Positions 42,609 to 50,774 of a stretch of DNA of 64,000 bases are shown in pieces. Position 1 is the first letter of the stretch. Every line of letters begins with the position of its first letter. The DNA is taken from the NCBI GenBank assembly GCA_028278205.1, contig JANQES010000057.1, positions 1 to 64,000 of the forward strand, in the 5' to 3' direction. The position numbers and the translations under genes were made by a program. This stretch comes from Rhodothermales bacterium (GTDB lineage Bacteria > Bacteroidota > Rhodothermia > Rhodothermales > Bin80). Below the pieces are notes generated by a model that did not search any database, was not told the origin of the DNA, and worked only from the letters and a program-made list of their open reading frames with translations.

Positions 42609-43145
42609 TCACTGCGACCACGGCGGCACAACCTGATTCATGCGGGCATAAGCAATCAACTGGCCCAGGTGTTCGCCCATGTGAGTCTGCAATTGGAGGA
42701 AGACGTTCCACGCCTCCGTATCGCGTCCGTAAAGAACGACGATCTCGCTCAGGTCTTCCTCGGACATCTCCGCCAGCACCGCGCGCACGTGATCGAGCGA
42801 GGGTTTAAGATGCCCCAGGACCGTGTCTTTGCCCGTGAGACTTTCCAGATTCTCATAGTCGATCCCCTCCGGCGCGTCCACGCCGAGGCTCGTGGCCGGA
42901 TACAGGTAGTTGTAGCGGATGATGTGCATGAAAACATGCTCGACAGTCATGACCCCCTCGCCGGGGCTCCAGGCAAACTTATCCTCCGGAATGGCCTCGG
43001 CCAGCGCGGCGAGCCGGTAGGCCATGTAGTTGTAGCGAATCAGGAAGCCCTCTCTCATGTCGGCAGGCGGCTTCTGGGCAGAGGCGACGGGCGCAAGGGC
43101 TAACGACGCCATGAGGACGAGCGTGAACAGGCAAAGGGTGCGCAT
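42609..43145 (-). CDS. DinB-superfamily protein with signal peptide
   Basis: A 178-residue exported four-helix-bundle protein. Signal peptide at 1-23 (LCLFTLVLMASLALAPVASA). Then the DinB text GVMTVEHVFMHIIRYNY with one metal-binding His, and LQLQTHMGEHLGQLIAYAR with the other two His, so the metal site of the fold is complete. DinB-like proteins are usually cytoplasmic thiol or metal-dependent enzymes; an export signal is known in Bacteroidota members. The substrate is unknown. Confidence 0.85.
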   Translation of the reverse strand: MRTLCLFTLVLMASLALAPVASAQKPPADMREGFLIRYNYMAYRLAALAEAIPEDKFAWSPGEGVMTVEHVFMHIIRYNYLYPATSLGVDAPEGIDYENLESLTGKDTVLGHLKPSLDHVRAVLAEMSEEDLSEIVVLYGRDTEAWNVFLQLQTHMGEHLGQLIAYARMNQVVPPWSQ

Positions 43146-43146
43146 G

Positions 43147-43277
43147 ATTTCGGGGGTTTTTTGGTTTCTGGTTTCGAGTTTCTTGTTTCTCGTTGGGAAC
43201 CCTGGCGCTAACCCTTTAAAACCAGAATCCAGAATCCAGAATCCAGAATCCAGAATCCAGAATCCAGAATCCAGAAA
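43147..43277. repeat. CCAGAAT heptamer array
   Basis: Eight tandem CCAGAAT/CCAGAAA units at 43222-43277, reaching the stop codon of the gene at 43278. To the left, TTTCTGGTTTCGAGTTTCTT (43164-43183) has the related complementary word TTTCTGG and forms a loose second arm. Confidence 0.85.
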
Positions 43278-44951
43278 CTACTTAAGCACCAGCAAGGCGC
43301 GTGTTTCCGAGTAGGCGCCCGCCTGCAAGCGATAGGTATAGACGCCACTGGCAAGGTCTGCGGCGTCCCACGTCGTCGTATAGCGGCCTGCGGGGTATGT
43401 TCCGGAGACCAGCACGGCGATTTCTTGCCCCATCAGGTTGTAAACCGTGAGGGTTACGGGGCCGGCGCTCGGCAGGGCAAAACGGATATGGGTGGTGGTG
43501 GCAAAGGGGTTGGGATAATTCTGATCCAGCGCGTAGGAGACCGGCAACGCCTCGGCTTCGTTGGCGACGAGCGTGCCGCGAAAGAGCGTCACCTGAGCCG
43601 TGGCGCTCGGCGTGTCGAATTCGCCGTCGGAGGCTACGACGCGGTGGAAAAGCGTCAACGACAGGCCCGGCGTGATGCTGTTCTGATCCAGCAACGCGGC
43701 GAGCGCGCCGAGGGTGGTCTCGAAGCGCGTCTCGGTGCCGGTCTCGGCGCTCAGGAGCACAGTGCCTTCGGTGAAGTCGCCGGCGGTGGCAAGCTGCCAG
43801 GTGTAGGAGACCGTGTCGCCGTCGGGGTCGATGGATTCGGTCCAGGTGACGGCGAAGGGCGTCTCCGGCGGTAGCGGCGCCTCGCCCATGCCGCCGCCGA
43901 CGACGATCTCGGCCTGATCTTCGGGCGTGGTAATCTGAGGCGCCGGCGGGGCCTGGTTCTGCGGCGGAGGCGGTTCTCCGGAAAAAGCCAGATGGACTAC
44001 GTCGTTGCTTCGGGTGGTACCGCCGATGCCGTACCACATCTTGTACTGCCCCTCCTGCTCGATCACCGCGACCTGCCCCGGCGTCTCGAAACACGCGCCG
44101 TTGGTTGCATTCCCGGCGATCTTCGTCCAGGTGACGCCGTCGGGCGACGTGGCGCAGCCCAGGCCACCCGTCTGCCCCTGCGGGCCGCCCCCGGCATACC
44201 ACATCATGAAACCGCCCTCGGTTTCGACTACCGCCGGCCATAACACCGTGAAGTCATCGAAGCTCCCGGCGGCGCCCCAGTCGAGCACGGCGCCGTCGGT
44301 GCCCGGCCCCGGCACGTTCGTCCAGATAAGCCCGTCGGGCGACGTCGCGTACCCAATCCGGCCAATAAAGACGCCGTCGAGGCCGATGACGCGGGAGAAC
44401 CACATGTGGTAGGTGCCGCCCTGATCTTTGACCACCGTCGGGGTGGCAAGGGCCAGAGCCGATCCGCCATCTATCACCCGGTCGTAGACGCTACCGTCGA
44501 GGCCGGCGCCGTCCACTTTGATCCAGGTGATGCCGTCGAGCGACCAGGCGTAGCCGATGTTACCAACATTCTGGCCGTTGCCCCAATACCACATTTTGAG
44601 CGTATCGCCGTCGGCAATCACCCAGCCCTGGCTGGCGCTATCGCGGTCGAAGCGAGCCGGATCGAGCGAGGGTTGTAAAACGACGGATTCGACCAGGGTC
44701 CAGGCCCTTCCATCGGTCGAAGTGGCATAGCCCATCACCTCTGCCAGACCGCCCTCTTCTTTGCCGTACCACATGTGATACGTCGTGCCGTCGAAGACTA
44801 CCGAAGGCCGGAATATCACCGTCGAGCCGGGGTCGAAAGCCTCGTCGATGACGGGGTTGTTCTCATACTCGACCCAATCGACCTGCGCCCGGACGAGGCC
44901 CGGCAGCAAGCCTGAGAACAACAGAGCACCTATCGTAATGATCTGTTTCAT
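43278..44951 (-). CDS. Secreted five-bladed-propeller-like protein with T9SS sorting domain
   Basis: A 557-residue exported protein. Signal peptide to about residue 23 (GLLPGLVRA). The main part (about 25-325) has repeated units of the type YHMWYGKEEGGLAEVMGYAT and GGTYHMWFSRVIG with SPDG, as in the GH43/GH32-like five-bladed propeller superfamily. A fibronectin/Ig-like module follows (about 345-455, ITTPEDQAEIVV, VTWTESIDPDGDTVSYTW), then a C-terminal type IX sorting domain (DQNYPNPFATTTHIRFAL ... SGVYTYRLQAG). No catalytic acid set could be assigned, so binding instead of hydrolysis is possible. GGAGGG before the ATG at 44951 decides the start against 44975. Confidence 0.85.
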   Translation of the reverse strand: MKQIITIGALLFSGLLPGLVRAQVDWVEYENNPVIDEAFDPGSTVIFRPSVVFDGTTYHMWYGKEEGGLAEVMGYATSTDGRAWTLVESVVLQPSLDPARFDRDSASQGWVIADGDTLKMWYWGNGQNVGNIGYAWSLDGITWIKVDGAGLDGSVYDRVIDGGSALALATPTVVKDQGGTYHMWFSRVIGLDGVFIGRIGYATSPDGLIWTNVPGPGTDGAVLDWGAAGSFDDFTVLWPAVVETEGGFMMWYAGGGPQGQTGGLGCATSPDGVTWTKIAGNATNGACFETPGQVAVIEQEGQYKMWYGIGGTTRSNDVVHLAFSGEPPPPQNQAPPAPQITTPEDQAEIVVGGGMGEAPLPPETPFAVTWTESIDPDGDTVSYTWQLATAGDFTEGTVLLSAETGTETRFETTLGALAALLDQNSITPGLSLTLFHRVVASDGEFDTPSATAQVTLFRGTLVANEAEALPVSYALDQNYPNPFATTTHIRFALPSAGPVTLTVYNLMGQEIAVLVSGTYPAGRYTTTWDAADLASGVYTYRLQAGAYSETRALLVLK

Positions 44952-45100
44952 AGAGCCCTCCGTAATGTGCTTCATCCGTCATCGCAAATGGCAAGGTGAG
45001 CAGATTAGGGAAGCGGAATTTCCCAATCCACACAAGCGAAGCGACTGACGTGGACTTCCACAATCCGCTTTACTAAAGGGAGTAGGCAGCTAATCCGCCA

Positions 45101-46135
45101 TCACGCCACGGGCGCGGTCAGGAAGTTGTTGAGTTCCTGGTGGAGGATATAATTGAGTTCGTCGAGCGATTCGGGTTTGAGCAGATTCAAGGCCCGCACG
45201 CCGCAGAGCTTTTCGATGAGTTCGACGCCGGCGCGGGTGTTGGTGGCCGGCCCGGTGACGAAGCTCGGATACATCTTAAACGCATTCATCACGCCGTAGA
45301 CGGCATACGGGTCGTTGGCGCAAAGCACCGTGCAGCGGATGTTCTCCCGGATGGCTTCGATAGCCACGTCGCCGTTGTAGGGCTCCAGCGGCGACGAGCC
45401 GATCTCGACGACCGCCACGTCGGCTTCGACGCCGGCCATCATCGAGAGCAACCGGCGCAGCAACATCTGGTACTCGCCTGCCGGATGAACCGTCGAAGGC
45501 AGGCCCACATCGACGAAGTCGAAGATGCGGTCGGCCCCGGCATCGGCCATCGACTGGATGTCGCGCAGGCGCCCGGCACCGGCGAGCTTGGCGCCGAGCA
45601 CCGTCAGGCCCATATTTTTAAGCTGCCGCACGATCACGCGCGCCGCCGTCGTCTTGCCTGCCGACATCGACGTGCCGACCATCAACACCACGGGCGTGGT
45701 AAAGGCCCGGTCCGGCACGTCAGGAACGAACTGGCTCATCGTGGCCTTCTGGCCGTCGAGCAGCACGTGGCCGCGATATTTGAGGTGGATGAGTTTGGAG
45801 GCAAACGGCGATTTCGAGGTGCGCAGGCCGAAGAGGCCGGACCCTGTCAGCACATGCATCACGCCGTCGTCGCCTACTTTTTCCCAGGTGCCGGTGGCTT
45901 CGAGCGTCGCCCGCCGCTTGCCGAAAGCGCCGACGACGAGGTCGCCCCGCATCACGGGCATCATGCGCCCGGTCGTCAGTTCGACGTGCTTGTAGCCGCT
46001 GGGATGCGGGTCGATCTCGCAGACCACGTAATCGCCGGTGGCCCAACGCGCGCGCGGCAACGCCTCCGCCGTGAACGGCAACGCATCGAGCGGCGCAATG
46101 CGCGTCAACGACGAAAAGATGTAGGGCGCGTACAT
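45101..46135 (-). CDS. DUF1611 P-loop protein (DgcN-like)
   Basis: A 344-residue protein with an N-terminal beta-rich domain (about 1-135) and a C-terminal P-loop NTPase-like domain with Walker A GTSMSAGKTTAARV (about residues 152-165) and a conserved VVEIGSSPLEPYNGDVA segment. Members of this family act with an epimerase (DgcA) in metabolism of D-glutamate-type compounds; the partner is not present here, but an M20 peptidase lies directly upstream. The true start is ATG 46135 (MYAPYIFSS); the long open frame up to 47218 is only the shadow of the M20 gene joined through a repeat. No Shine-Dalgarno; a repeat lies just before the start. Confidence 0.82.
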   Translation of the reverse strand: MYAPYIFSSLTRIAPLDALPFTAEALPRARWATGDYVVCEIDPHPSGYKHVELTTGRMMPVMRGDLVVGAFGKRRATLEATGTWEKVGDDGVMHVLTGSGLFGLRTSKSPFASKLIHLKYRGHVLLDGQKATMSQFVPDVPDRAFTTPVVLMVGTSMSAGKTTAARVIVRQLKNMGLTVLGAKLAGAGRLRDIQSMADAGADRIFDFVDVGLPSTVHPAGEYQMLLRRLLSMMAGVEADVAVVEIGSSPLEPYNGDVAIEAIRENIRCTVLCANDPYAVYGVMNAFKMYPSFVTGPATNTRAGVELIEKLCGVRALNLLKPESLDELNYILHQELNNFLTAPVA

Positions 46136-46144
46136 GGGTTTACT

Positions 46145-46220
46145 GATTTTGGATTTTGGATTTTGGATTGGTTTTGACAGGCGCCAGCGCTGATCAATCC
46201 AAAATCCAAAATCTAAAATT
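46145..46220. repeat. Palindrome with TTTTGGA arms between two co-directional genes
   Basis: Tandem TTTTGGA units (46145-46171) face CAATCCAAAATCCAAAATCT (46195-46214) and two more bases groups, with a GGCGCCAGCGC centre. The stop codon of the M20 gene (TAG, 46213-46215 on the minus strand) is inside the right arm. Confidence 0.85.
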
Positions 46221-47385
46221 GAGGAGCCGGCAGCGGGTCGGCCAGCAGCAGCATTGCCAGCAACGCCGTGCGTTCGACCATTTTGTCGAGGTAGATAAAT
46301 TCGTGTTTGGCATGGGCGCCGTCGCCGACGCTGCCGAGGCCGTCGAGCGTGGCGGTGTAGAGGCTCGTGGTGTTGCCGTCGGAGGCGCCGCCGGACATGC
46401 CTTCTTCGAGGTCGAGGCCGAGGGCCTGGCCGGCCTGCTGCGCCAGCGCCCAGACGGCCCGGTTGCGCGGCGTGGCCTCCATAGGCATCCGCCCGATGCT
46501 GCCCTCGATCTTGAGCGAGGTGCCCGGCGTGGTAGCTTCGAGGCCCAGGATCGCCGCTTCGAGCCGCTCGGCGTCTTCTATCGTGCTCACACGCACCCCG
46601 ACGACGGCCTTGCTCGTCGGCGCGATGACGTTGGGCCGCAGCCCGCCTTCGATCATCCCCACGTTGATGCTGATGCCGCGTTCGGCATCGTTGAGGGCGT
46701 AGAGTTTCTGGATGACGTGCGAGAGTTCGAAGATGGCGCACGCGCCGCCGTCGGGGTCGAGGCCGGAGTGCGCGCTCTTGCCCTGCACTTCGACGTAAAA
46801 ACGCCCCATCCCCCGGCGCGTCGTCTTGAGTTTGCCGGAGAGGCCCAGCGACGGCTCCAGCACAAACGCCCGGTCGGCACAACGCGCCAGCCGCTGGATG
46901 TGCGGCGTCGACTCGCGGCTGCCGATCTCTTCGTCCGAATTGATGAAGACGACGGGCGTGACTTCCGGCGCCAGGCCAAGGGTCTTGAGCGCCCGCAGCG
47001 CAAAGATGATCTGCGTCAGGCCGCCTTTCATGTCGTAGACGCCCGGCCCGCGCATCGTATCGGGCTTGATGTCGGCGGGCATGGCGTCGAGGGTGCCGGG
47101 CGGCCAGACGGTGTCGCAGTGCCCAATCAAGAGTTGATAGGGCTGATGCCGGCGCCGGGCGCAGGGCCGGGCGTAGAGGTGCCCGCCGGTGTCGCGTCCG
47201 GGAATGCGGTACGTCCAAAAGCCGGCGTCTTCCAACGACTCGGCCAGCATATCCATCACATCGCGCTGCATCGTAGGCGTCGTCGAGGGCGACTCGGCGA
47301 GGACGAGTTTGCGCAGGTAGGCGATCATCTCGGCCCGGTGTTGCCGGGCCACCTCCATAAGCGGCTGTGCATGATCCGGATTCAT
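46213..47385 (-). CDS. M20-family metallopeptidase (carboxypeptidase G2-like)
   Basis: A 390-residue two-zinc peptidase. Ligands and catalytic residues in order: LLIGHCDTVWPPG (His and Asp, about residue 109), GVYDMKGGLTQII (bridging Asp), SDEEIGSRESTP (catalytic Glu and zinc Glu), and near the end GAHAKHEFIYLDKM (last His). The dimerisation domain is at about 190-300 (GKSAHSGLDPDGGACAIFEL). Substrates of the group are N-acyl or gamma-linked amino acids. The last residues (APQF) end in a stop codon provided by the TTTTGGA repeat. The gene starts nine bases after the flavin reductase stop, so the two are in one operon. Confidence 0.92.
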   Translation of the reverse strand: MNPDHAQPLMEVARQHRAEMIAYLRKLVLAESPSTTPTMQRDVMDMLAESLEDAGFWTYRIPGRDTGGHLYARPCARRRHQPYQLLIGHCDTVWPPGTLDAMPADIKPDTMRGPGVYDMKGGLTQIIFALRALKTLGLAPEVTPVVFINSDEEIGSRESTPHIQRLARCADRAFVLEPSLGLSGKLKTTRRGMGRFYVEVQGKSAHSGLDPDGGACAIFELSHVIQKLYALNDAERGISINVGMIEGGLRPNVIAPTSKAVVGVRVSTIEDAERLEAAILGLEATTPGTSLKIEGSIGRMPMEATPRNRAVWALAQQAGQALGLDLEEGMSGGASDGNTTSLYTATLDGLGSVGDGAHAKHEFIYLDKMVERTALLAMLLLADPLPAPQF

Positions 47386-47394
47386 CGCGCGTGC

Positions 47395-48003
47395 CTATTT
47401 CTCAAAGTCCGCCGGAAACGGGAAAGCGAAACTGTCGCTCAACCGGGCATAGCGCCCCGGGCTGACGTAGACCATCAGCGGCGCGCGCTGCACGACCTCC
47501 TGGTCGTCCACTTCCGATTCGCGCAGCGCGTCTTTATGCACATACGCCGCCACGACGCGCCCGACGATCAGGCTGTTGACGCCGAAGCCGTCGATGATGC
47601 GGTCGAGTTCGCATTCCAGAAACAGGGAGGCGTCTTCGAGGAAAATCCCATCGACGACCTCAGATGGAAACGTAGGCAGGGCATCGAGCACCGGCTTATG
47701 CCCGGCGCGGTCGCAACGGGGCGAGGCCGAGAGGCTCGTGAGCACCACCTGCTCGGGCCGGGGAAAACTGACCGTGAAGACGCCCGAATGTTTGATGTTG
47801 TGATAGGTGCTATGACGCGGCGTACAGACGAAGCCGAAGTAGTTGCTCCAGCCCATCGGCAGGGCCATGTGCTTGGGCGCCAGGTCGTAGCCGTCGCCCT
47901 CGCGCGTGCCGACGACCACCAGCGGCGCGACGGTAAAAAAACGGTCCCAGATAGGCTGCTCGACGTCGAGCGCGACGAGTTGCTCCTGCTGCAAAGTATC
48001 CAT
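47395..48003 (-). CDS. Flavin reductase-like FMN-binding split-barrel protein
   Basis: A 202-residue protein with the flavin-reductase-like fold: VAPLVVVGTREGDGYDLAPK (residues about 25-44), LPMGWSNYFGFVCTPRHSTY (FMN contact), TGVFTVSFPRP-like text HSGVFTVSFPRPEQV, and a C-terminal VYVSPGRYARLSD. It supplies or binds reduced flavin; the partner oxygenase is not evident. It overlaps no gene, but the M20 gene follows after nine bases. The start MDTLQQEQLVALDVEQPIWD is the usual one of this subgroup. Confidence 0.85.
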   Translation of the reverse strand: MDTLQQEQLVALDVEQPIWDRFFTVAPLVVVGTREGDGYDLAPKHMALPMGWSNYFGFVCTPRHSTYHNIKHSGVFTVSFPRPEQVVLTSLSASPRCDRAGHKPVLDALPTFPSEVVDGIFLEDASLFLECELDRIIDGFGVNSLIVGRVVAAYVHKDALRESEVDDQEVVQRAPLMVYVSPGRYARLSDSFAFPFPADFEK

Positions 48004-48035
48004 CGTCTTTCAGGTCTGGTGAGACGCTCCCAGGC

Positions 48036-50129
48036 TTAAGGAACGAAGCCGCCTGCAACGCGCCTGCCAGCAACCTGCGCGCCGCCGTGTAAGGAAAGCC
48101 GTGATCTCGGCGTGGGTGATTCTCCTACAAGAATGCGTGAGAGGAATGACGCCTCGTCGTAGCGCAAGCCGAAGCCGAAGGTGAAGAGCGGATCCCTCGA
48201 ATCGTACGGCACGTCTTCGAGCTGCTCTTCGACGGCCTCCATCGACGACGGCATCTCGAAAGGCAGCGTGGCTGACGGGTTGAATCGTCCGAAAATCACA
48301 TCCAACAATGCCTCGTCGCTGGCGCCGAAGTTGGCGAGCAGCCCGGCGCTTTCGGCAGCGATCTCCGGAATGACCGCCGGGCGGTCGAGGTAGATATCGA
48401 CGATGGTGGGCACAGTCTTCAAGATGGTCAGGATGCGCGCTTTTTCCTCGCCTTTGAAGTCCAGATCGCCCTGATGGAAGAAGCTTTCGAGCATGCCGCC
48501 GCCCTCGCGGGGTTGGTAGGGCGCGTTGAGCCGGAGGATCGCCAGGTCTGCCGCCGCAAGGTCGGCTACCACCTCCCCGTATTGCGCGGCGACGGTGGTA
48601 TCGACGTTTTCGACGTAGAGGCGGGGGCGGCCCTTGAGCGGCAGCCGCGCGCCCTGGGCCGTGCTGTCGTTCTTCAGCAGCACGATGGATTGCCGCTGCG
48701 CCTGCGCACCGGCCTGCTGAAACGCCGCCCGGCCCACGATCTGCCCGGCAGCCCCGGCATCGACGTACGGATCGTCGAACAAGCCCAGGATAAACTTATC
48801 GCGCAACAGCCGCCGCACCGACACATCGATCCGGCTTTCGTCGAGCTGCCCGCTTTCGACCAGTTCCACGATCAACCCCGGTTCCATCTCGCCGCCGAAC
48901 TGATCGACGCCGGCCTCCAGGGCTTTCTTCACGCGCAAGATCGGCGGGAGGTCTTCGACGCCCCATCCGGCAGCGGGCAAGAAGGTGAACCATAGCATTT
49001 TCTTGTCGGTCAGCAGGCTCCAATCCGTACACACCACTCCGTCGAAGCCGTGCTCGTTGCGCAGCTTGCCGGTGATGATTTCTTTGTTGAAGGCGAAGGC
49101 CACATCTTCGCTCGTCTGCCCCATTGGGATGCCGTAGTAGGGCATGATCTGCGCCGTATGCGCCGGGAAGGCGCCTTCGACGAAAGGACGCTCGTGATAG
49201 GAGAAATACCTGCCGGGATAGACCTGCTCTTTGCCGTACTCGAAATGCGCGTCGAGGCCGTCTTTCTGTGGGCCGCCGCCGGAGAAATGCTTGGTCATCG
49301 TCGCCACACTCTCGGCGCTGAGCGTGTCGCCCTGGAAGCCCCGAATGTAGGCCCGGAGCATCCGCGCCGAGAGATCGGCGTCTTCGCCAAAGGTGCCGTT
49401 GACACGCGCCCAGCGCGGCTCGGTGGCGAGGTCGGCCATGGGATGCAGCGCCAGGCGGATCCCCACCGCCAGATACTCCTGCCGGGCGATGTCGCCGAAG
49501 TGCTGAACCAACGCGGTGTCTCCGGTAGCCGCCAGCCCGATAGGCTCCGGCCATTTCGAAAAAGCGCCCGCAAACAGCGCCGCCCCCGGGTTGTTGCTGA
49601 AGGCATGACGCGGGTCCGAGGCGATGGTCACGGGGATGCCCAACCGCGTCCGTTCCGCCATCTTCTGCAGCGCGTTGTGCCACGTCGCCATCGCCACCGG
49701 ATCACTCCCTTGCAGGATGTTGAAATGATTCATCCGAAGATTGACCACCATCTCGGAGTTGATGGGCATCATGAAGCTGAACGGATTCGACGGCGTGGGG
49801 CGTTCGAGCAGGCTGCCGTCGTCGCTCATGGCAATCATGGTGATGAACATCATGCCCGCCTTCTCTTCGATCGTCATCTGCCCCAGCACGTCTTCGACCC
49901 GCTCCGCCACCGGGCGCCGGGTGTCTTCGTAGGGATCGAGCTGCCCGTTTTTGTTGAGATCGCGAAAGCGATGCCCCTGCTCGGTCAAGACCGCCGCTTC
50001 CGGGCCGAGCTTGCCCATGTTGCCCGATGAGGTGATGGCGTAGTACGCAAAGAAAAACACCATGCCCACCACAATGAGGCCCACCAGGCCCAGGACGAGA
50101 TATTTGAGGACTTTCAAGAGCTTTTTCAT
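48036..50129 (-). CDS. Glycoside hydrolase family 3, membrane-anchored
   Basis: A 697-residue GH3 enzyme. An N-terminal helix (residues 7-32, VLKYLVLGLVGLIVVGMVFF) anchors it, facing the periplasm. The TIM barrel (about 75-395) holds DVLGQMTIEEKAGMMF, a Lys-His segment MTKHFSGGGPQKDG and the nucleophile Asp in DGVVCTDWSLL. The C-terminal alpha/beta sandwich (about 420-660) includes NVDTTVAAQYGEVVADLAAA and ends with LFTFGFGLRYDE, after which about 35 residues of basic, repeat-like text follow (SRLSLHGGAQVAGRRVAGGF), an odd tail beyond the normal family end. It follows the TetR gene by four bases, so it is probably under TetR control. Substrate: beta-glucoside or beta-glucosamide type, unknown. 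Confidence 0.9.
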   Translation of the reverse strand: MKKLLKVLKYLVLGLVGLIVVGMVFFFAYYAITSSGNMGKLGPEAAVLTEQGHRFRDLNKNGQLDPYEDTRRPVAERVEDVLGQMTIEEKAGMMFITMIAMSDDGSLLERPTPSNPFSFMMPINSEMVVNLRMNHFNILQGSDPVAMATWHNALQKMAERTRLGIPVTIASDPRHAFSNNPGAALFAGAFSKWPEPIGLAATGDTALVQHFGDIARQEYLAVGIRLALHPMADLATEPRWARVNGTFGEDADLSARMLRAYIRGFQGDTLSAESVATMTKHFSGGGPQKDGLDAHFEYGKEQVYPGRYFSYHERPFVEGAFPAHTAQIMPYYGIPMGQTSEDVAFAFNKEIITGKLRNEHGFDGVVCTDWSLLTDKKMLWFTFLPAAGWGVEDLPPILRVKKALEAGVDQFGGEMEPGLIVELVESGQLDESRIDVSVRRLLRDKFILGLFDDPYVDAGAAGQIVGRAAFQQAGAQAQRQSIVLLKNDSTAQGARLPLKGRPRLYVENVDTTVAAQYGEVVADLAAADLAILRLNAPYQPREGGGMLESFFHQGDLDFKGEEKARILTILKTVPTIVDIYLDRPAVIPEIAAESAGLLANFGASDEALLDVIFGRFNPSATLPFEMPSSMEAVEEQLEDVPYDSRDPLFTFGFGLRYDEASFLSRILVGESPTPRSRLSLHGGAQVAGRRVAGGFVP

Positions 50130-50133
50130 GGCA

Positions 50134-50742
50134 TCAGGATGTTGCTATTAAGCCGTTGAGGAGGTCGTGGATGGCGCGTTCGGTTTCTGACGCGTCGAGC
50201 CCGAAATCGCGCCGGAGGAGTTTCCACACGTAGACGTCTGTGGCGGCAATGAAGAGCGCGAGGCGCCGGTCGTACGCCTCGGCGTCGGGCGGGGGCAGAA
50301 ACGGCGCAAACGTGCGGGCTACCCATTCGCGGTGCATCGCGCGGCCGTAGGCCAGCATAGAACGCACGTCGGGCAGCCGCTCCTCCAGGTTGAGATTGCG
50401 CATGACGGCATCGCCAAATTCCTCGTATTGCGCCACGAGGATGCGTACCGCTTCGTCCACATCGCCGGGCGGCACCTGATCGCGCTCTGCCCGGATGCCC
50501 ATGGCGTCGTGCTCCAACAGCGTGGTCAGCAGGCCTTCTTTCGAGCCGAAGCGGCGCAGGACCGTCTGGAGCGACACGCCGGCGCGTTCGGCCACCTCCT
50601 GCACCGTGAAATGGTCGTAGGCACGCTGCTTCATCAGCGCGAGGGCCGCTTCCAGGATGCGCCGCGCGGTGTCTTCAGCCGCTCTGGCGCGCGCCTTCAT
50701 CCGGTAAGGACGCGGTGTCTGAGGGTGTTCGCCAGATTTCAT
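50134..50742 (-). CDS. TetR-family transcriptional regulator
   Basis: A 202-residue repressor. HTH at about 15-60: AEDTARRILEAALALMKQRA and FTVQEVAERAGVSLQTVLRRFGSKEGLL. The C-terminal ligand domain is helical (LLRRDFGLDASETERAIHDL). The start is set at ATG 50742, at the edge of a strong palindrome that overlaps the other possible start (TTG 50751). The GH3 gene follows after four bases, which points to a two-gene operon that the regulator controls itself. The ligand is unknown. Confidence 0.9.
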   Translation of the reverse strand: MKSGEHPQTPRPYRMKARARAAEDTARRILEAALALMKQRAYDHFTVQEVAERAGVSLQTVLRRFGSKEGLLTTLLEHDAMGIRAERDQVPPGDVDEAVRILVAQYEEFGDAVMRNLNLEERLPDVRSMLAYGRAMHREWVARTFAPFLPPPDAEAYDRRLALFIAATDVYVWKLLRRDFGLDASETERAIHDLLNGLIATS

Positions 50743-50764
50743 GTTAGTCAAACTAACACGAAAT
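50736..50764. promoter_or_regulatory. Palindromic operator for the TetR regulator
   Basis: TGTTAGT (50742-50748), CAA centre, ACTAACA (50752-50758), extended by ATTTC (50736-50740) and GAAAT (50760-50764), with one unmatched pair (50741/50759). The 29-base palindrome overlaps the TetR start codon and lies 10 bases after the YwaF-like gene stop (50775). Size and symmetry are those of a TetR operator; binding there would block translation start and transcription of tetR-GH3. Confidence 0.82.
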
Positions 50765-50774
50765 TATCCTGATG

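Noticed and set aside
43222-43277. Possible CRISPR array (tandem CCAGAAT units)
   Set aside because: Units are 7 bases without spacers; no cas genes in the window. The same applies to the other heptamer arrays.
46136-47218. N-terminal extension of the DUF1611 gene to 705 codons
   Set aside because: The added part is the shifted frame of the M20 gene plus the TTTTGGA repeat; family members start at MYAPYIF-like text.
46156-48039. Plus-strand open frame of 627 codons opposite the M20 and flavin reductase genes
   Set aside because: It is antisense to two genes with complete catalytic motifs; GC-rich codon usage leaves the opposite frame open. Its translation has no recognisable domain.
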